Assembly (NCBI RefSeq): GCF_016653115.1
Contig: NZ_NHRX01000019.1
Coordinates: 34,001-98,000 of the forward strand
DNA length: 64,000 bases
Source of the DNA: Rhodocyclus purpureus
GTDB taxonomy: Bacteria > Pseudomonadota > Gammaproteobacteria > Burkholderiales > Rhodocyclaceae
Direction: 5' to 3'
The notes under the pieces are model-generated. The model was not told where the DNA came from. It was given only the letters and a program-made list of their open reading frames with translations, and ran no database searches. Both the position numbers and the translations under genes were made by a program. Shown in pieces: positions 20,196 to 28,797 of this stretch. Position 1 is the first letter of the stretch; each line of letters opens with the position of its first letter.

Positions 20196-20960
20196 TCACG
20201 GTTCAGGCTCGGGGCTCGCCACCGTCGCCTGCGCGATCGCCGTATCGAGCAGCTTCTGCATCCGCTGCCAGTGCGACCCTGGCCAGAACACTCGCCCGCA
20301 ATGATCGCAGGTGGTGAAGCGCGCCTGCCGTGCCCTGACTGAAGGCGGCAGGCGGTCGGCTACTTCCGACTTGTCGACCGCACGCAGCGGCGCGTTGCAT
20401 TCGAGGCAGCGCGTGAAGGGTTTGACGCAAGGCACGAGTTCGAGCCGCGCGACGATCTCGGCCAACTGCTGCCGCGGTTCCAGGGCATGCACGTAGCAGC
20501 CGTGCTCGAGCGTGCGCAGCTTCAATAGTTCGCGGTCGCGCGTGAGCAGGATGCGGCCTTCGCGGACGGCGAGCTCGGCCAGTTCGACATCCCGATAGTC
20601 GTTGCGATAGAGCGTGTCGAAACCCGCCATGCGCAGCAGGCGGGCAAGCCCGCCGAGATGCGCGTCGGCGACGAAACGCGGCTCGCCCGGCAGGCTCCGG
20701 CACAGGCGCGGGTTCACCCCGGTCGCGGCGCGGTGCGGATGGACAGCGACGCGGTCGCCGTCGCGCAGTTGCCGGTCGAAGCCGACCGACTCGCCATTGA
20801 CCAGGATCAGCCCGACCTCGGTGTGCGGAACGCCGAGCGCCTCGATCATGTGCTTGGTGGTGGCGCTGCGCGCGCAGGGCACGCCGAACTCGCGTCGCCG
20901 CCGCTCCGGCGGCAGGAAGTCGTTGAGTTCGTCGTGGAAGCGAAAAATTGCCGTCGTCAT
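20196..20960 (-). CDS. Mut7-C RNase-domain protein with N-terminal ubiquitin-like fold
   Basis: In the 254-residue protein, residues about 1-80 resemble a ThiS/ubiquitin-like fold (VGLILVNGESVGFDRQLRDG). Residues about 90-170 form the PIN-like Mut7-C nuclease with acidic positions in FVADAHLGGLARLLRMAG, NDYRD and LLTRDRELL. The C-terminus has a zinc ribbon (RCLECNAPL and TTCDHCGRVFW). Such proteins are predicted RNases; the target is unknown. It ends 21 bp from the convergent RlmN-like gene, so the two probably share a termination region. Confidence 0.85.
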   Translation of the reverse strand: MTTAIFRFHDELNDFLPPERRRREFGVPCARSATTKHMIEALGVPHTEVGLILVNGESVGFDRQLRDGDRVAVHPHRAATGVNPRLCRSLPGEPRFVADAHLGGLARLLRMAGFDTLYRNDYRDVELAELAVREGRILLTRDRELLKLRTLEHGCYVHALEPRQQLAEIVARLELVPCVKPFTRCLECNAPLRAVDKSEVADRLPPSVRARQARFTTCDHCGRVFWPGSHWQRMQKLLDTAIAQATVASPEPEP

Positions 20961-21076
20961 CGATCCTGGCCTATCATCTGCGTATCGCGTAGCGCTGCCG
21001 GATCATCCGGCAAGCGCAGACAGCACCGTCGCGGAACGGCACGCAGCCGCGAGCCCAGCCAAGGGAGCCACACCTC

Positions 21077-21361
21077 ATGAGGCAAGTCATCCCGCAGACC
21101 CACGCGGACTACGACGAGACGCGGATCATCGAACGACCGGACGGCTTCTACTGGACCACGAAGGATGGGGAACGCGAGCTCGGGCCGTTCGCGACGCTGG
21201 TCGAGGCGGTCGAGGAGATGGAGTCCAGCGACGACGAAGCCTTCACGCCCGGAGAGTCGCTCGCCGAAGCCGAAGACGAGATCGGCATCGCCGACTGGAT
21301 CGACCCCGACACGCACGAGCCCGCCGAGGAAGGCCGGGCGAGGATCGACGACAGCCATTGA
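21077..21361 (+). CDS. Small acidic conserved hypothetical protein
   Basis: The 94-residue protein is very acidic, with the recognisable core DGFYWTTKDGERELGPFAT followed by LVEAVEEM and a Glu/Asp-rich tail. No family with known function is recognised. It has no signal peptide or membrane segment. AAGGGAG lies about eleven bases before the ATG. It stands between the Mut7-C gene (divergent) and the phospholipase gene (convergent). Confidence 0.7.
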   Translation: MRQVIPQTHADYDETRIIERPDGFYWTTKDGERELGPFATLVEAVEEMESSDDEAFTPGESLAEAEDEIGIADWIDPDTHEPAEEGRARIDDSH

Positions 21362-21384
21362 GCAGGAAGCCGCAGCGGGCGGCC

Positions 21385-22491
21385 TCACATCCAGTCGGTG
21401 AGCAGCACACCGAAGCCGATCGTATCCTGCCGGTGGTTGTAGTCGATCATGCTCTCGCCGTAGCCGGTGGTGAACTGCACGTAGCCTTTCAACTGACCCG
21501 CGCTTTTGCTGCTCTCGTCGCGCTGCAGCCAGCTGGAGAGCGGGAAAGTCCAGTCGAGCTGCAGGAAGCCACGCCTCGCGTCCCAGGTGCTGCGTCCGAG
21601 CAGGCTCAGGGTCTGACTGCCGAAGCGGTAGCTCGCCTCGGCCTCGTAATCGCCGACGTAGCGGTTGATGCCCGGGTTATCGTCGCTGTCGGCGCTTTCC
21701 CTGATCCGGTACCAGGGTTTCAGGATCAGCTGGAACTTGTCGCCGTATTCGAAGCCGGCCTGCGCGTAGAGCCGGTTCCAGCTACGCGACAGTGGCTCGC
21801 TGCGACCGTTCGACTGGTGCGAGAAACCTAAATTGACGAAGCGGCCGCGCAGTCCGAGCAGCGGGTAGTCGGCAGGCACGGTGACGAAGATCTCGGGTTC
21901 GTAGTTCGTCTCGCGGAAGGGCGCCGAGATTCCCGCGTTGTACAGTTGCCAGCTGTTCTGCTGCGTGTAGCCGAACCATAGGTCGGCGCCGCGCCCGAAC
22001 AGGTTTTCCGCCGCCTTGGTCTTGAAACTCAACTGGAACTTCACTTCGGCCGGATCCAGCCCCTCGTCGCGACCGTTCGCGCTCTTGAAATAGCCGACAT
22101 AAGGGCGCTGGTTCACGCTGTCGGTGTAGCGTGCGAAGAGGAAGTAATTGGGCTTGTGTGGCCGGAAGGACCAGGTGCCGTTCTTGCTTTCGGGATCGAG
22201 TTCCCAGCGCGCGGAGAGCGGCGTGACGGTTCTCGCTTCGCCGGCGAGCGCTGGCCGGAGCGTCGCCGACGGATCCGCTGCAGCGGCGTCCCCGGAGACG
22301 GGCTGCGGGGTAGGCTGAGCTGCGGTCTGCGCGGCAGCCGCCAGCCTGTCGAAGCAGCGCAGTCGCGCCACGTCTTCGGCGATCGACGCGCACTCGCGCA
22401 GCGTCATCGTGTCGGCCGCCGATGCGCCGAAGGCGGCGCCGAACAGGACGGTTCCGAAAATTTCCCGCATTGTTCTTGAGCTGCTTGGCAT
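21385..22491 (-). CDS. pldA: Outer-membrane phospholipase A1 (OMPLA)
   Basis: The 368-residue precursor has a signal peptide ending near ASA-ADT (residue about 25). Catalytic residues line up with E. coli OMPLA: H225 and S227 in FSHQSNGRS, and N239 in SRSWNRLY, with the same H-to-N spacing of 14. Amphipathic beta-strands ending in a C-terminal GVLLTDWM fit a 12-stranded barrel. A ~90-residue Ala/Pro-rich linker after the signal peptide makes it longer than E. coli PldA. GGAGG four to five bases before the ATG at 22491 decides the start. It hydrolyses phospholipids when outer-membrane asymmetry is lost. Confidence 0.93.
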   Translation of the reverse strand: MPSSSRTMREIFGTVLFGAAFGASAADTMTLRECASIAEDVARLRCFDRLAAAAQTAAQPTPQPVSGDAAAADPSATLRPALAGEARTVTPLSARWELDPESKNGTWSFRPHKPNYFLFARYTDSVNQRPYVGYFKSANGRDEGLDPAEVKFQLSFKTKAAENLFGRGADLWFGYTQQNSWQLYNAGISAPFRETNYEPEIFVTVPADYPLLGLRGRFVNLGFSHQSNGRSEPLSRSWNRLYAQAGFEYGDKFQLILKPWYRIRESADSDDNPGINRYVGDYEAEASYRFGSQTLSLLGRSTWDARRGFLQLDWTFPLSSWLQRDESSKSAGQLKGYVQFTTGYGESMIDYNHRQDTIGFGVLLTDWM

Positions 22492-22785
22492 CAAGCCTCC
22501 CCCCCTGAGTTGCGCTGACCGGCCGCAGCCGGCCAGCCAACATTGTAGTGAGATCGGCGCCCCCGAATGACAAAAAGATCGTCTGTGGCGCAGGTCCGGC
22601 GAACGCCGGCAACTGGCATCCGCTGCGCCGACGCTCAGCCAAAAGGGGCGACGACGCTTACAATGTCGGCTTCGGCGAGCTCGGCTGCGACCGCGACCCC
22701 GGCCTACGCGTCTGCGCCGGCGCCAGCTACCAGCTTCCCCGCAGCCATCGCCCCTTCTTTCCTTCCGCCGCGCCGATACCGCCCC

Positions 22786-23622
22786 ATGCACACATCCGAC
22801 AGCCAACACGCCACCTTCGTCGATCGCCTCAACGCCGCCTGGACGGCCAGCGATTCGCTGCTCTGCGTCGGTCTCGACCCCGACCCGGCACGCTTTCCCG
22901 CGCAGCTTGCCGGGCGCCCCGACGCGATCTTCGAATTCTGCAAGCAGATCGTCGATGCCACCGCCGACCTCGTCTGCGCGTTCAAGCCGCAGATCGCCTA
23001 CTTCGCGGCGCAGCGTGCCGAGGACCAGCTCGAAGCGCTGATCGCGCACATCCACGCCGCTCACCCCGGCATTCCCGTGATCCTCGACGCCAAGCGCGGC
23101 GACATCGGCAGCACCGCCGAGCAGTACGCGGTCGAGGCCTTCGATCGCTACCGCGCCGACGCTGTGACGGTCAATCCGTACATGGGCCGCGACTCGATCG
23201 AGCCCTACCTCGCCTGGAGCGACCGCGGCATCATCCTGCTCTGCCGCACCTCGAACCCCGGCGGCAGCGACCTGCAGTTCCTCGACGTCGGCGGCGAACG
23301 CCTGTTCGAGCGCGTCGCCAGGCTCGCTGCCGGCGACTGGAACAGCAAGGGGCAACTGGCGCTGGTCGTCGGCGCGACCTTCCCGGCCGAGATCGCGCGC
23401 GTGCGCGAGCTGACCGGCGACATGCCGCTGCTGGTACCGGGGATCGGCGCCCAGGGCGGCGACATCGAGGCGACGGTCAAGGCCGGCCGCGACAGTCGTG
23501 GCCGCGGGCTGATGATCAACTCCTCGCGTGCGATCCTCTACGCCGGCAAGGGCGAGGATTTCGCCGCCGCCGCGCGCGCCGCCGCGCTGGCGACGCGCGA
23601 CGCGATCAACCGGTACCGCTGA
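22786..23622 (+). CDS. pyrF: Orotidine 5'-phosphate decarboxylase, type 2
   Basis: The 278-residue protein decarboxylates OMP to UMP in pyrimidine synthesis. The catalytic segment [14 protein letters not shown] (D101, K103, D106) and the long ~275-residue form with GLDPDP and [10 protein letters not shown] identify the subfamily 2 enzyme. The ATG at 22786 gives the expected N-terminus, although the region upstream is pyrimidine-rich with no strong ribosome-binding site. It is followed 18 bp later by a small Cys-rich gene. The 294 bp upstream to pldA hold no recognised feature. Confidence 0.96.
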   Translation: MHTSDSQHATFVDRLNAAWTASDSLLCVGLDPDPARFPAQLAGRPDAIFEFCKQIVDATADLVCAFKPQIAYFAAQRAEDQLEALIAHIHAAHPGIPVILDAKRGDIGSTAEQYAVEAFDRYRADAVTVNPYMGRDSIEPYLAWSDRGIILLCRTSNPGGSDLQFLDVGGERLFERVARLAAGDWNSKGQLALVVGATFPAEIARVRELTGDMPLLVPGIGAQGGDIEATVKAGRDSRGRGLMINSSRAILYAGKGEDFAAAARAAALATRDAINRYR

Positions 23623-23640
23623 GCACGGGAGGAGACGAAG

Positions 23641-23847
23641 ATGGCTTCAGGCGGCTGGGGTTGCCCGCACGAAGTGAACAACACCTGCAACAAGGTCGCC
23701 GGACGCCCCTGCGACCCGGGGATGAAGGGCTGCGAGCTCGCCGGCCGCTACACCTTCTTCAGCGAGGACAAGAACACGCGCCTGCGCCAGAAGCAGGCGC
23801 AGCGCGCGGCCGCCGAGGGCACCTCCGGCAAGGATGGAACGGCGTGA
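23641..23847 (+). CDS. Small Cys-rich hypothetical protein
   Basis: The 68-residue protein has four spaced cysteines in CPHEVNNTCNKVAGRPCDPG plus a fifth in KGCEL, a likely metal-binding knuckle, and a basic helical tail (RLRQKQAQRAAAE). GGGAGGAGA lies upstream of the ATG. Its TGA (23845-23847) overlaps the GTG start (23844) of the following M23 peptidase, so the two are translationally coupled. Function unknown. Confidence 0.7.
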   Translation: MASGGWGCPHEVNNTCNKVAGRPCDPGMKGCELAGRYTFFSEDKNTRLRQKQAQRAAAEGTSGKDGTA

Positions 23848-24830
23848 GCGGCAGCTTGCGGTGCCCGGGAACGGTGCGCGCAATGCTCGCCGCTGCGGCG
23901 TTCGCGCTGGCGCTGCCGGCCGGCGCGAGCGAGTTCGACACGAAGCTGGCGAGCGTCTCGGCGACAGTGCCGACGGCCCGCGCCGATGCGCCACCGATGC
24001 GGCCTGTGGCACTGCCGCGCGCGCTTGCGGTCCCCGGCGGAGTCGCGCGCGTCGACCTCGGAGCGGCGAGCAGCTCGCCGCGCCCTATCGCCTGGTTCGG
24101 CGAGGCGCGCGTCCGCGTCCTCGACACCGACGGTCGCTGGCAGGCGCTGGTCGGCCTGCCGCTCGACCTGCGCCCCGGCCGTCACGAACTGCGTGCCACG
24201 GTCGATGGCCAGGAACGTCGGGTCGGCTTTCTCGTCGGCAACAAGGACTACCCGGTGCAGCGCGTCACCCTCCCCGACGACCGCCGCGTCCGCCTCTCCG
24301 CCGCCGACGAGGAACGCGCCGAGCAGGAGGCCGCGCAGATCGCGCTGCTCAAGAAAACCTGGCGTGAATTCCCCGACTTCGCCGGCAACGCAGCCAGCGG
24401 CACGGCGTTCGCGCGCGACGCGCTGCTGCTGAACCCTGTCGCCGGCCGGGACGCTGGCAAGCTCGGCAGCAACTTCGGCAACCGGCGCATCTTCAACGGC
24501 GAGCCACGCGCACCGCACTCCGGTCTCGACATCGCCGCCGCGCGCGGAACGCCCGTGCGCGCCGCAGCCGCCGGCGAGGTGCTTGCCACCGGCGACTATT
24601 TCTTCAGCGGCAACGCCGTCTTCATCGACCACGGCGAAGGCCTGATCACGCTCTACGCGCACCTCGACCGCATCGACGTCGCACCCGGTGATGTCCTCGC
24701 TGCGGGCCAGCGCGTCGGCGTCGTCGGCGCCACCGGCCGCGCCAGCGGACCGCACCTGCACTGGGGCGTCATCCTCAACGGCGCATCGGTCGATCCACGC
24801 CTGTTCGTCCCGGCGGCGCCGAAATCCTAG
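23844..24830 (+). CDS. M23/LytM-family metallopeptidase, exported
   Basis: The 328-residue precursor has a hydrophobic signal (residues about 12-30, ending AGA-SEF). The C-terminal LytM domain has the zinc ligands H225, D229 (HSGLD) and H306 of the H304-L-H306 motif in GPHLHWG. All catalytic residues are kept, so it should cut peptidoglycan cross-links in the periplasm, rather than be an EnvC-like inactive activator. The GTG at 23844 overlaps the upstream stop. The gene ends 13 bp before a copy of the A repeat. Confidence 0.9.
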   Translation: MSGSLRCPGTVRAMLAAAAFALALPAGASEFDTKLASVSATVPTARADAPPMRPVALPRALAVPGGVARVDLGAASSSPRPIAWFGEARVRVLDTDGRWQALVGLPLDLRPGRHELRATVDGQERRVGFLVGNKDYPVQRVTLPDDRRVRLSAADEERAEQEAAQIALLKKTWREFPDFAGNAASGTAFARDALLLNPVAGRDAGKLGSNFGNRRIFNGEPRAPHSGLDIAAARGTPVRAAAAGEVLATGDYFFSGNAVFIDHGEGLITLYAHLDRIDVAPGDVLAAGQRVGVVGATGRASGPHLHWGVILNGASVDPRLFVPAAPKS

Positions 24831-24843
24831 GCGCTTTCATCCC

Positions 24844-25026
24844 GTCATTGCGAGGCGCGCAGCGCCGTGGCAATCCAGTTCGTTCGTCTGACTACTCGCC
24901 CGTTCCAGCCATCCAGGGGCAACCCGATATCAGCCCCGAGCACTGGATCGCCACGCCCTGTGGGCTCGCGATGACGGGCTGCTGCTCCGGGCAGCGGGCC
25001 TCGTCGCTTCGCAGTTTCACCTTACT
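24844..25026 (+). repeat. Repeat A, full copy (24844-24976) with trailing module C
   Basis: The 133-bp copy runs from GTCATTGCGAGGCGCGCAGC to CTCGCGATGACG. Module C follows (24977-25026, GCTGCTGCTCCGGGCAGC then TTCGCAGTTTCACCTTA). The whole element fills the space between the convergent M23 and pseudouridine synthase genes, where its hairpins could act on both transcript ends. Confidence 0.85.
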
Positions 25027-25075
25027 ACGTGGCCCGCGGCGTCTCATCGAGCGCAGCCGCGGGACTTGCCGACGC

Positions 25076-26623
25076 TCAGAAGGACTCGTCGTCGCCGAGG
25101 TAGCGCCACTGCCCGAGCGGCAGCAGCCCGAGACGGACGCCGCCGATGCGCACGCGCTTGAGGCCGACGACCTTGAGGCCGACCAGCTCGCACATGCGCC
25201 GGATCTGCCGCTTGCGCCCCTCGCGCAGCACGAAGCGCAGCTGATCCTCGTTCAGGCGCTCGACCTTGGCCGGACGCAGTTCGCGACCGTCGAGGCTCAG
25301 GCCGTGGTTGAGCAGCTTCAAGCCTTCCTCGGTGACCACGCCCTCGACACGGACGAGGTACTCCTTGTCCACCGTCGAGTGATCGCCGATCAGCGCGCGG
25401 GCGATGCGGCCGTCCTGCGTGAGAACCAGCAGCCCGGTCGAATCGATGTCGAGGCGACCGGCAGGCGCCAGCCCCGGCAGGATCCCGGGGCGGAACGGAC
25501 GCGCCGGCGTCCCCTCCGGAACGTACTGGTTTTCGGGCAGGATCAGCTTGACCGCCGGGATGCAGCCCGGCTCCGGCTGCCCGGAAACGTAGCCGACCGG
25601 CTTGTGCAGCAGGATGGTGGCGCGCTGCGTCTGCTGCACCTGCGCTTCGGGAGCGAGCGTGATCTTCGAGGTTGGCGCGGCGCGCGCACCGAGTTCGGTG
25701 ACGCGCTTGCCGTCGACGAAGACCCAGCCGCGTTCGATGTACGAATCCGCCTCGCGCCGCGAACAGAGGCCGAGTTCGGAGAGGAGCTTCGAGATGCGGA
25801 TGCCGGCAGCCGGCCTGGCATCGGCCCTGCCCATGGATTCGGGACGCGAAGGCTGCGCGTGCGCGACCTGTGGCTTGCCGGTACGCGGCGCCGCTTGCGC
25901 GCTTCCCTTCGGCGCGCCGGGTGCCGCCTTGCGCGCGGCGAATTCGGGGCGTTCCTGGCGCTCGGGACGCTCGCCACGGGCAGGCCGCTCCTGGCCGAAG
26001 CCGCCCGAGCGAGCGTCGCCGGCAGGCCGCTTGCGCTCGCCGGGAGCGCCCGCCTCCGCCTTGCGCGCGAAGCCGCTTCCAGCCTGCGGCTTGGCGAAGC
26101 CGACGCGGCGTTCCTCGCGCGATCGCTCATCTCTAGCCCGGTCTTCACGCGGCCGGTCTTCCCACGGCCGATCCGCGCGCGCGCCGTCTTCGCGCGCTTT
26201 GTCAGTGCGTGGCTGGCCGGCCTTTTCCGGGCGCGGCTTGCCGGCCCAACTTCTTTCAGCCTGAGGCTTTTCAGACCAAGGCTTCGCACCGCGCGGCTGA
26301 TCGCTGCGCGTATCACTGCGGCCCTTGTCGCCGCGTGGCTTGTCAGACCGTTCACCCCTGGCCTTGCCGTCGCGCGGCGGCAAGCCTGCGGCAGCACCCG
26401 GTGCGGCGGGCTGGCCGCGCCATTGCCCGGCGGGTTTGCCTGCCCCGGCCGGCTTGCCGGCGGCACCTTCGCGGCGCGGCGCAGCGGGAGTGACAGCAGG
26501 AAGCACCGCGGCACCCGGCTGCCGCTTGCGCGGTGCGTTGGCGACGCGTAGCGGACGACGGCCACGCGTATTTTCTTCGCTGGCCGCCTTGACCGGCAGC
26601 GTCAGTGTCTTGCGCGTGCTCAT
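25076..26623 (-). CDS. RluB/RluF-type 23S rRNA pseudouridine synthase with long basic N-terminal extension
   Basis: The 515-residue protein has two parts. Residues about 20-260 are a low-complexity Arg/Lys/Pro/Gly/Ala tract with repeated GKPAG, RPEK and DRPREDR-like units. Residues about 265-515 are an S4 RNA-binding domain ([20 protein letters not shown]) followed by the RsuA/RluB catalytic domain, with the catalytic Asp in [14 protein letters not shown]. The C-terminal segment ([13 protein letters not shown] and PLGQWRYL) resembles RluF more than RluB. The ATG at 26623 lies 11 bp after the FKBP gene, suggesting an operon. Confidence 0.88.
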   Translation of the reverse strand: MSTRKTLTLPVKAASEENTRGRRPLRVANAPRKRQPGAAVLPAVTPAAPRREGAAGKPAGAGKPAGQWRGQPAAPGAAAGLPPRDGKARGERSDKPRGDKGRSDTRSDQPRGAKPWSEKPQAERSWAGKPRPEKAGQPRTDKAREDGARADRPWEDRPREDRARDERSREERRVGFAKPQAGSGFARKAEAGAPGERKRPAGDARSGGFGQERPARGERPERQERPEFAARKAAPGAPKGSAQAAPRTGKPQVAHAQPSRPESMGRADARPAAGIRISKLLSELGLCSRREADSYIERGWVFVDGKRVTELGARAAPTSKITLAPEAQVQQTQRATILLHKPVGYVSGQPEPGCIPAVKLILPENQYVPEGTPARPFRPGILPGLAPAGRLDIDSTGLLVLTQDGRIARALIGDHSTVDKEYLVRVEGVVTEEGLKLLNHGLSLDGRELRPAKVERLNEDQLRFVLREGRKRQIRRMCELVGLKVVGLKRVRIGGVRLGLLPLGQWRYLGDDESF

Positions 26624-26633
26624 CGCGCTGCGG

Positions 26634-26978
26634 TCAGCGGACGTCGAGCAGTTCGACTTCGAACACCAGCGTCGCGTTCGGCGGGATGACGCCGCCGGCG
26701 CCACGCGGGCCGTAGCCGAGATGCGAGGGGATGGTCAGCTTGCGTACGCCGCCGACACGCATGCCGGCGACGCCCTCGTCCCAGCCGGCGATGACCTGGC
26801 GGGCGCCGAGCTGGAAGCGGAAAGCCTGCTTGCGGTCGAGGCTGGAGTCGAACTTGGCGCCGCTGGTGAGCCAGCCGGTGTAATGCACGCTGACCATCTG
26901 GCCGGCAGCGGCGGTGGCGCCCTCGCCGACTTTGATTTCCTCGATCTGCAGACCGCTGGCGGTGGTGGTGACGGACAT
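26634..26978 (-). CDS. FKBP-type peptidyl-prolyl cis-trans isomerase
   Basis: The 114-residue single-domain FKBP has the family signature residues [33 protein letters not shown] and [16 protein letters not shown]. No signal peptide is present, so it is cytoplasmic. It catalyses proline isomerisation during folding. It lies directly upstream of the pseudouridine synthase gene, 10 bp apart on the same strand. Upstream of it is an ~880-bp repeat-filled gap. Confidence 0.95.
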   Translation of the reverse strand: MSVTTTASGLQIEEIKVGEGATAAAGQMVSVHYTGWLTSGAKFDSSLDRKQAFRFQLGARQVIAGWDEGVAGMRVGGVRKLTIPSHLGYGPRGAGGVIPPNATLVFEVELLDVR

Positions 26979-27121
26979 GTTCTGACCCCTTGCTGGAAAA
27001 GGGCGAAGTGTAGACCAGCGCGACGGGCGCGACCAGCACGCGCGCAGTCTGCGACCGACACAGCCAACGCTTTCCGCGAGCGCGGGAGGCTGCTTCCGCT
27101 CCCGATGCTGCTAAACGTGCC

Positions 27122-27147
27122 CCTTCGCGGCTGACGCCGCTCCCACG
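27122..27147. repeat. REP-like palindrome (family 2)
   Basis: TTCGCGGCTGACGCCGCTCC followed by CACG, a short palindrome around GGC-TGAC-GCC. The same core recurs at 28687, 36140 and 50663, and in variant form at 38469, 44921, 50706, 51687, 51774 and 59004. It resembles the well-known GTGGGAGCGGC-type REPs of pseudomonads. Confidence 0.6.
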
Positions 27148-27169
27148 CGCAACGCGCACTTCCACAGCC

Positions 27170-27667
27170 GTCATTGCGCGGCGCGCAGCGCCGTGGCAAT
27201 CCAGTTCGTTCTTTCGCAACCTCGCCGGCTCGGGCGATCCGATAACAGTCCTACGCACTGGATCGCCACGCCCTGCGGGCTCGCGATGACGGGTACGCTT
27301 TCAGCCCCTCGCCATGCATTCCCGGCACTACCGTCATTGCGAGGCGCGCAGCGCCGTGGCAATCCAGTTCGTTCTTTCGCCGCCTCGCCAGCTCGGGCGA
27401 TCCGATAACAGTCCGACGCACTGGATCGCCACGCCCTGCGGGCTCGCGATGACGGGTACGCTTTCAGCCCCTCGCCATGCATTCCCGGCACTGCCGTCAT
27501 TGCGCGGCGCGCAGCGCCGTGGCAATCCAGTTCGTTCTCCTGTCTCTTCACTCTTGGCAGCCGCCCACATGCCAGACCTACGCACTGGATCGCCACGCTC
27601 TTCGGGCTCGCGATGACGTGTTGCTGCTTCGGGGCAGCTGCTTAATACCTTCGCAGTTTCACGTTAG
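27170..27667 (+). repeat. Tandem array of three A repeats, 163-bp period, ending in module C
   Basis: Copies start GTCATTGCG at 27170, 27333 and 27496 and end GATGACG at 27291, 27454 and 27618. The spacing is exactly 163 bp, so the 41-bp spacer (GGTACGCTTTCAGCCCCTCG, then CCATGCATTCCCGGCACT) was duplicated with the element. Copies one and two share the inner segment CTCGGGCGATCCGATAACAG; copy three has a diverged interior. Module C follows at 27619-27667. The array occupies most of the gap 26979-27859, which has no gene. Confidence 0.9.
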
Positions 27668-27859
27668 ACTCATGGGTTCCTCGCGACCAGCGGCGCAGCA
27701 GGCAGCGCGCGCAGGTAGAACTTTCGGTGAATCGAGAATGCCCTTCAGCCAGTACATCTCCGGCAGCAGCAAGACGGCCACGCGCCCGCCTGCGGCCATT
27801 TCCGAGTCACGTCCAGCAGCGGCGCCGCTCGCCCCCCGCCCGCACAGGCTGGGCGCAGC

Positions 27860-28627
27860 ATGAGCGACGCGGACATCGCCCGCCGCTTCGGCGGCGTCGG
27901 CAGGCTCTACGGCACGACGGCGCGCGAGCGCTTCGCCTCCGCGCACGTCTGCGTCATCGGCATCGGCGGCGTCGGCTCGTGGGTCGCCGAGGCGCTGGCG
28001 CGCTCGGCGATCGGCGCGATCACGCTGGTCGACCTCGACATGGTCGCCGAGTCAAACGTGAACCGGCAGATCCATGCGCTCGGCGACAACTTCGGCCGCG
28101 CCAAGACGAGCGCGATGGCCGAGCGCATCCGCGCCATCAACCCCGACTGCCGCGTCACCGAGATCGAGGACTTCATCACCGCCGACAACGTCGCGACGCT
28201 GCTCGACGTCGGTTCCGGACAGGATTACGACTTCATCGTCGACGCGATCGACCAGGTGCGACCGAAGGCGGCACTGATCGACTGGTGGACGCGGCGCGGC
28301 GGCAAGCTGGTGACGGTTGGCGGCGCCGGCGGCAAGACCGACCCGACGCGGATCACGGTCGCCGACCTCGCGCACACCGAGCAGGACCCGCTGCTCGCCA
28401 AGCTGCGCGCGACGCTCAGGCGCGACTACGGCTTCACGCGCGAGCCGGGCAAGAAATTCCGCGTCGGCGCGGTGTATTCGAGTGAACCGATGCGCCGGCC
28501 GCAGAACGGCGACGCCTGCGTCCCGGTGAGCGGCGACTTGAGTTGCTCGGGCTACGGTTCGAGCGTCTGCGTCACGGCGAGCTTCGGTATGTTCGCCGCA
28601 GCGCAGGCGCTGGCGCACCTCGCGTAA
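27860..28627 (+). CDS. tcdA: tRNA threonylcarbamoyladenosine dehydratase TcdA (CsdL)
   Basis: The 255-residue E1-like protein has the nucleotide-binding GIGGVGSW at residues 34-41, the VDLDMVAESNVNRQ segment and ITVADLAHTEQDPLL typical of TcdA. It uses ATP to cyclise t6A37 to ct6A in ANN-decoding tRNAs. The CPVSGDLSC-like tail region (ACVPVSGDLSCSGYGS) carries the family's C-terminal cysteines. The ATG is preceded by GGGCGCAGC, a poor ribosome-binding site. It lies after the repeat array and stands alone. Confidence 0.93.
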   Translation: MSDADIARRFGGVGRLYGTTARERFASAHVCVIGIGGVGSWVAEALARSAIGAITLVDLDMVAESNVNRQIHALGDNFGRAKTSAMAERIRAINPDCRVTEIEDFITADNVATLLDVGSGQDYDFIVDAIDQVRPKAALIDWWTRRGGKLVTVGGAGGKTDPTRITVADLAHTEQDPLLAKLRATLRRDYGFTREPGKKFRVGAVYSSEPMRRPQNGDACVPVSGDLSCSGYGSSVCVTASFGMFAAAQALAHLA

Positions 28628-28686
28628 GAGAGGCGCCAGCCGCGACCCCGTCGGCGAGATGACCGCGAGGGCGCCAATTCCGGCAG

Positions 28687-28711
28687 TTCGCGGCTGACGC
28701 CGCTCCCACGA
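28687..28711. repeat. REP-like palindrome (family 2)
   Basis: TTCGCGGCTGACGCCGCTCC followed by CACGA, in the gap between tcdA and the convergent MBL gene. A partial opposite-orientation remnant (CTCGTGGGAGGAGCGTCGGG) follows at about 28733, giving a pair arrangement as in BIME elements. Confidence 0.6.
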
Positions 28712-28797
28712 AGACGCTCGCGCCATCGGCTTCTCGTGGGAGGAGCGTCGGGCCCGTACTTGGGGAGAGCATGATTCATACCCTCCCCGCCCGACTT

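Noticed and set aside
27170..27618. Possible CRISPR array (regular 163-bp spacing)
   Set aside because: The repeated unit is ~122 bp with inverted ends and the 41-bp spacers are nearly identical, not unique. No cas genes are near.
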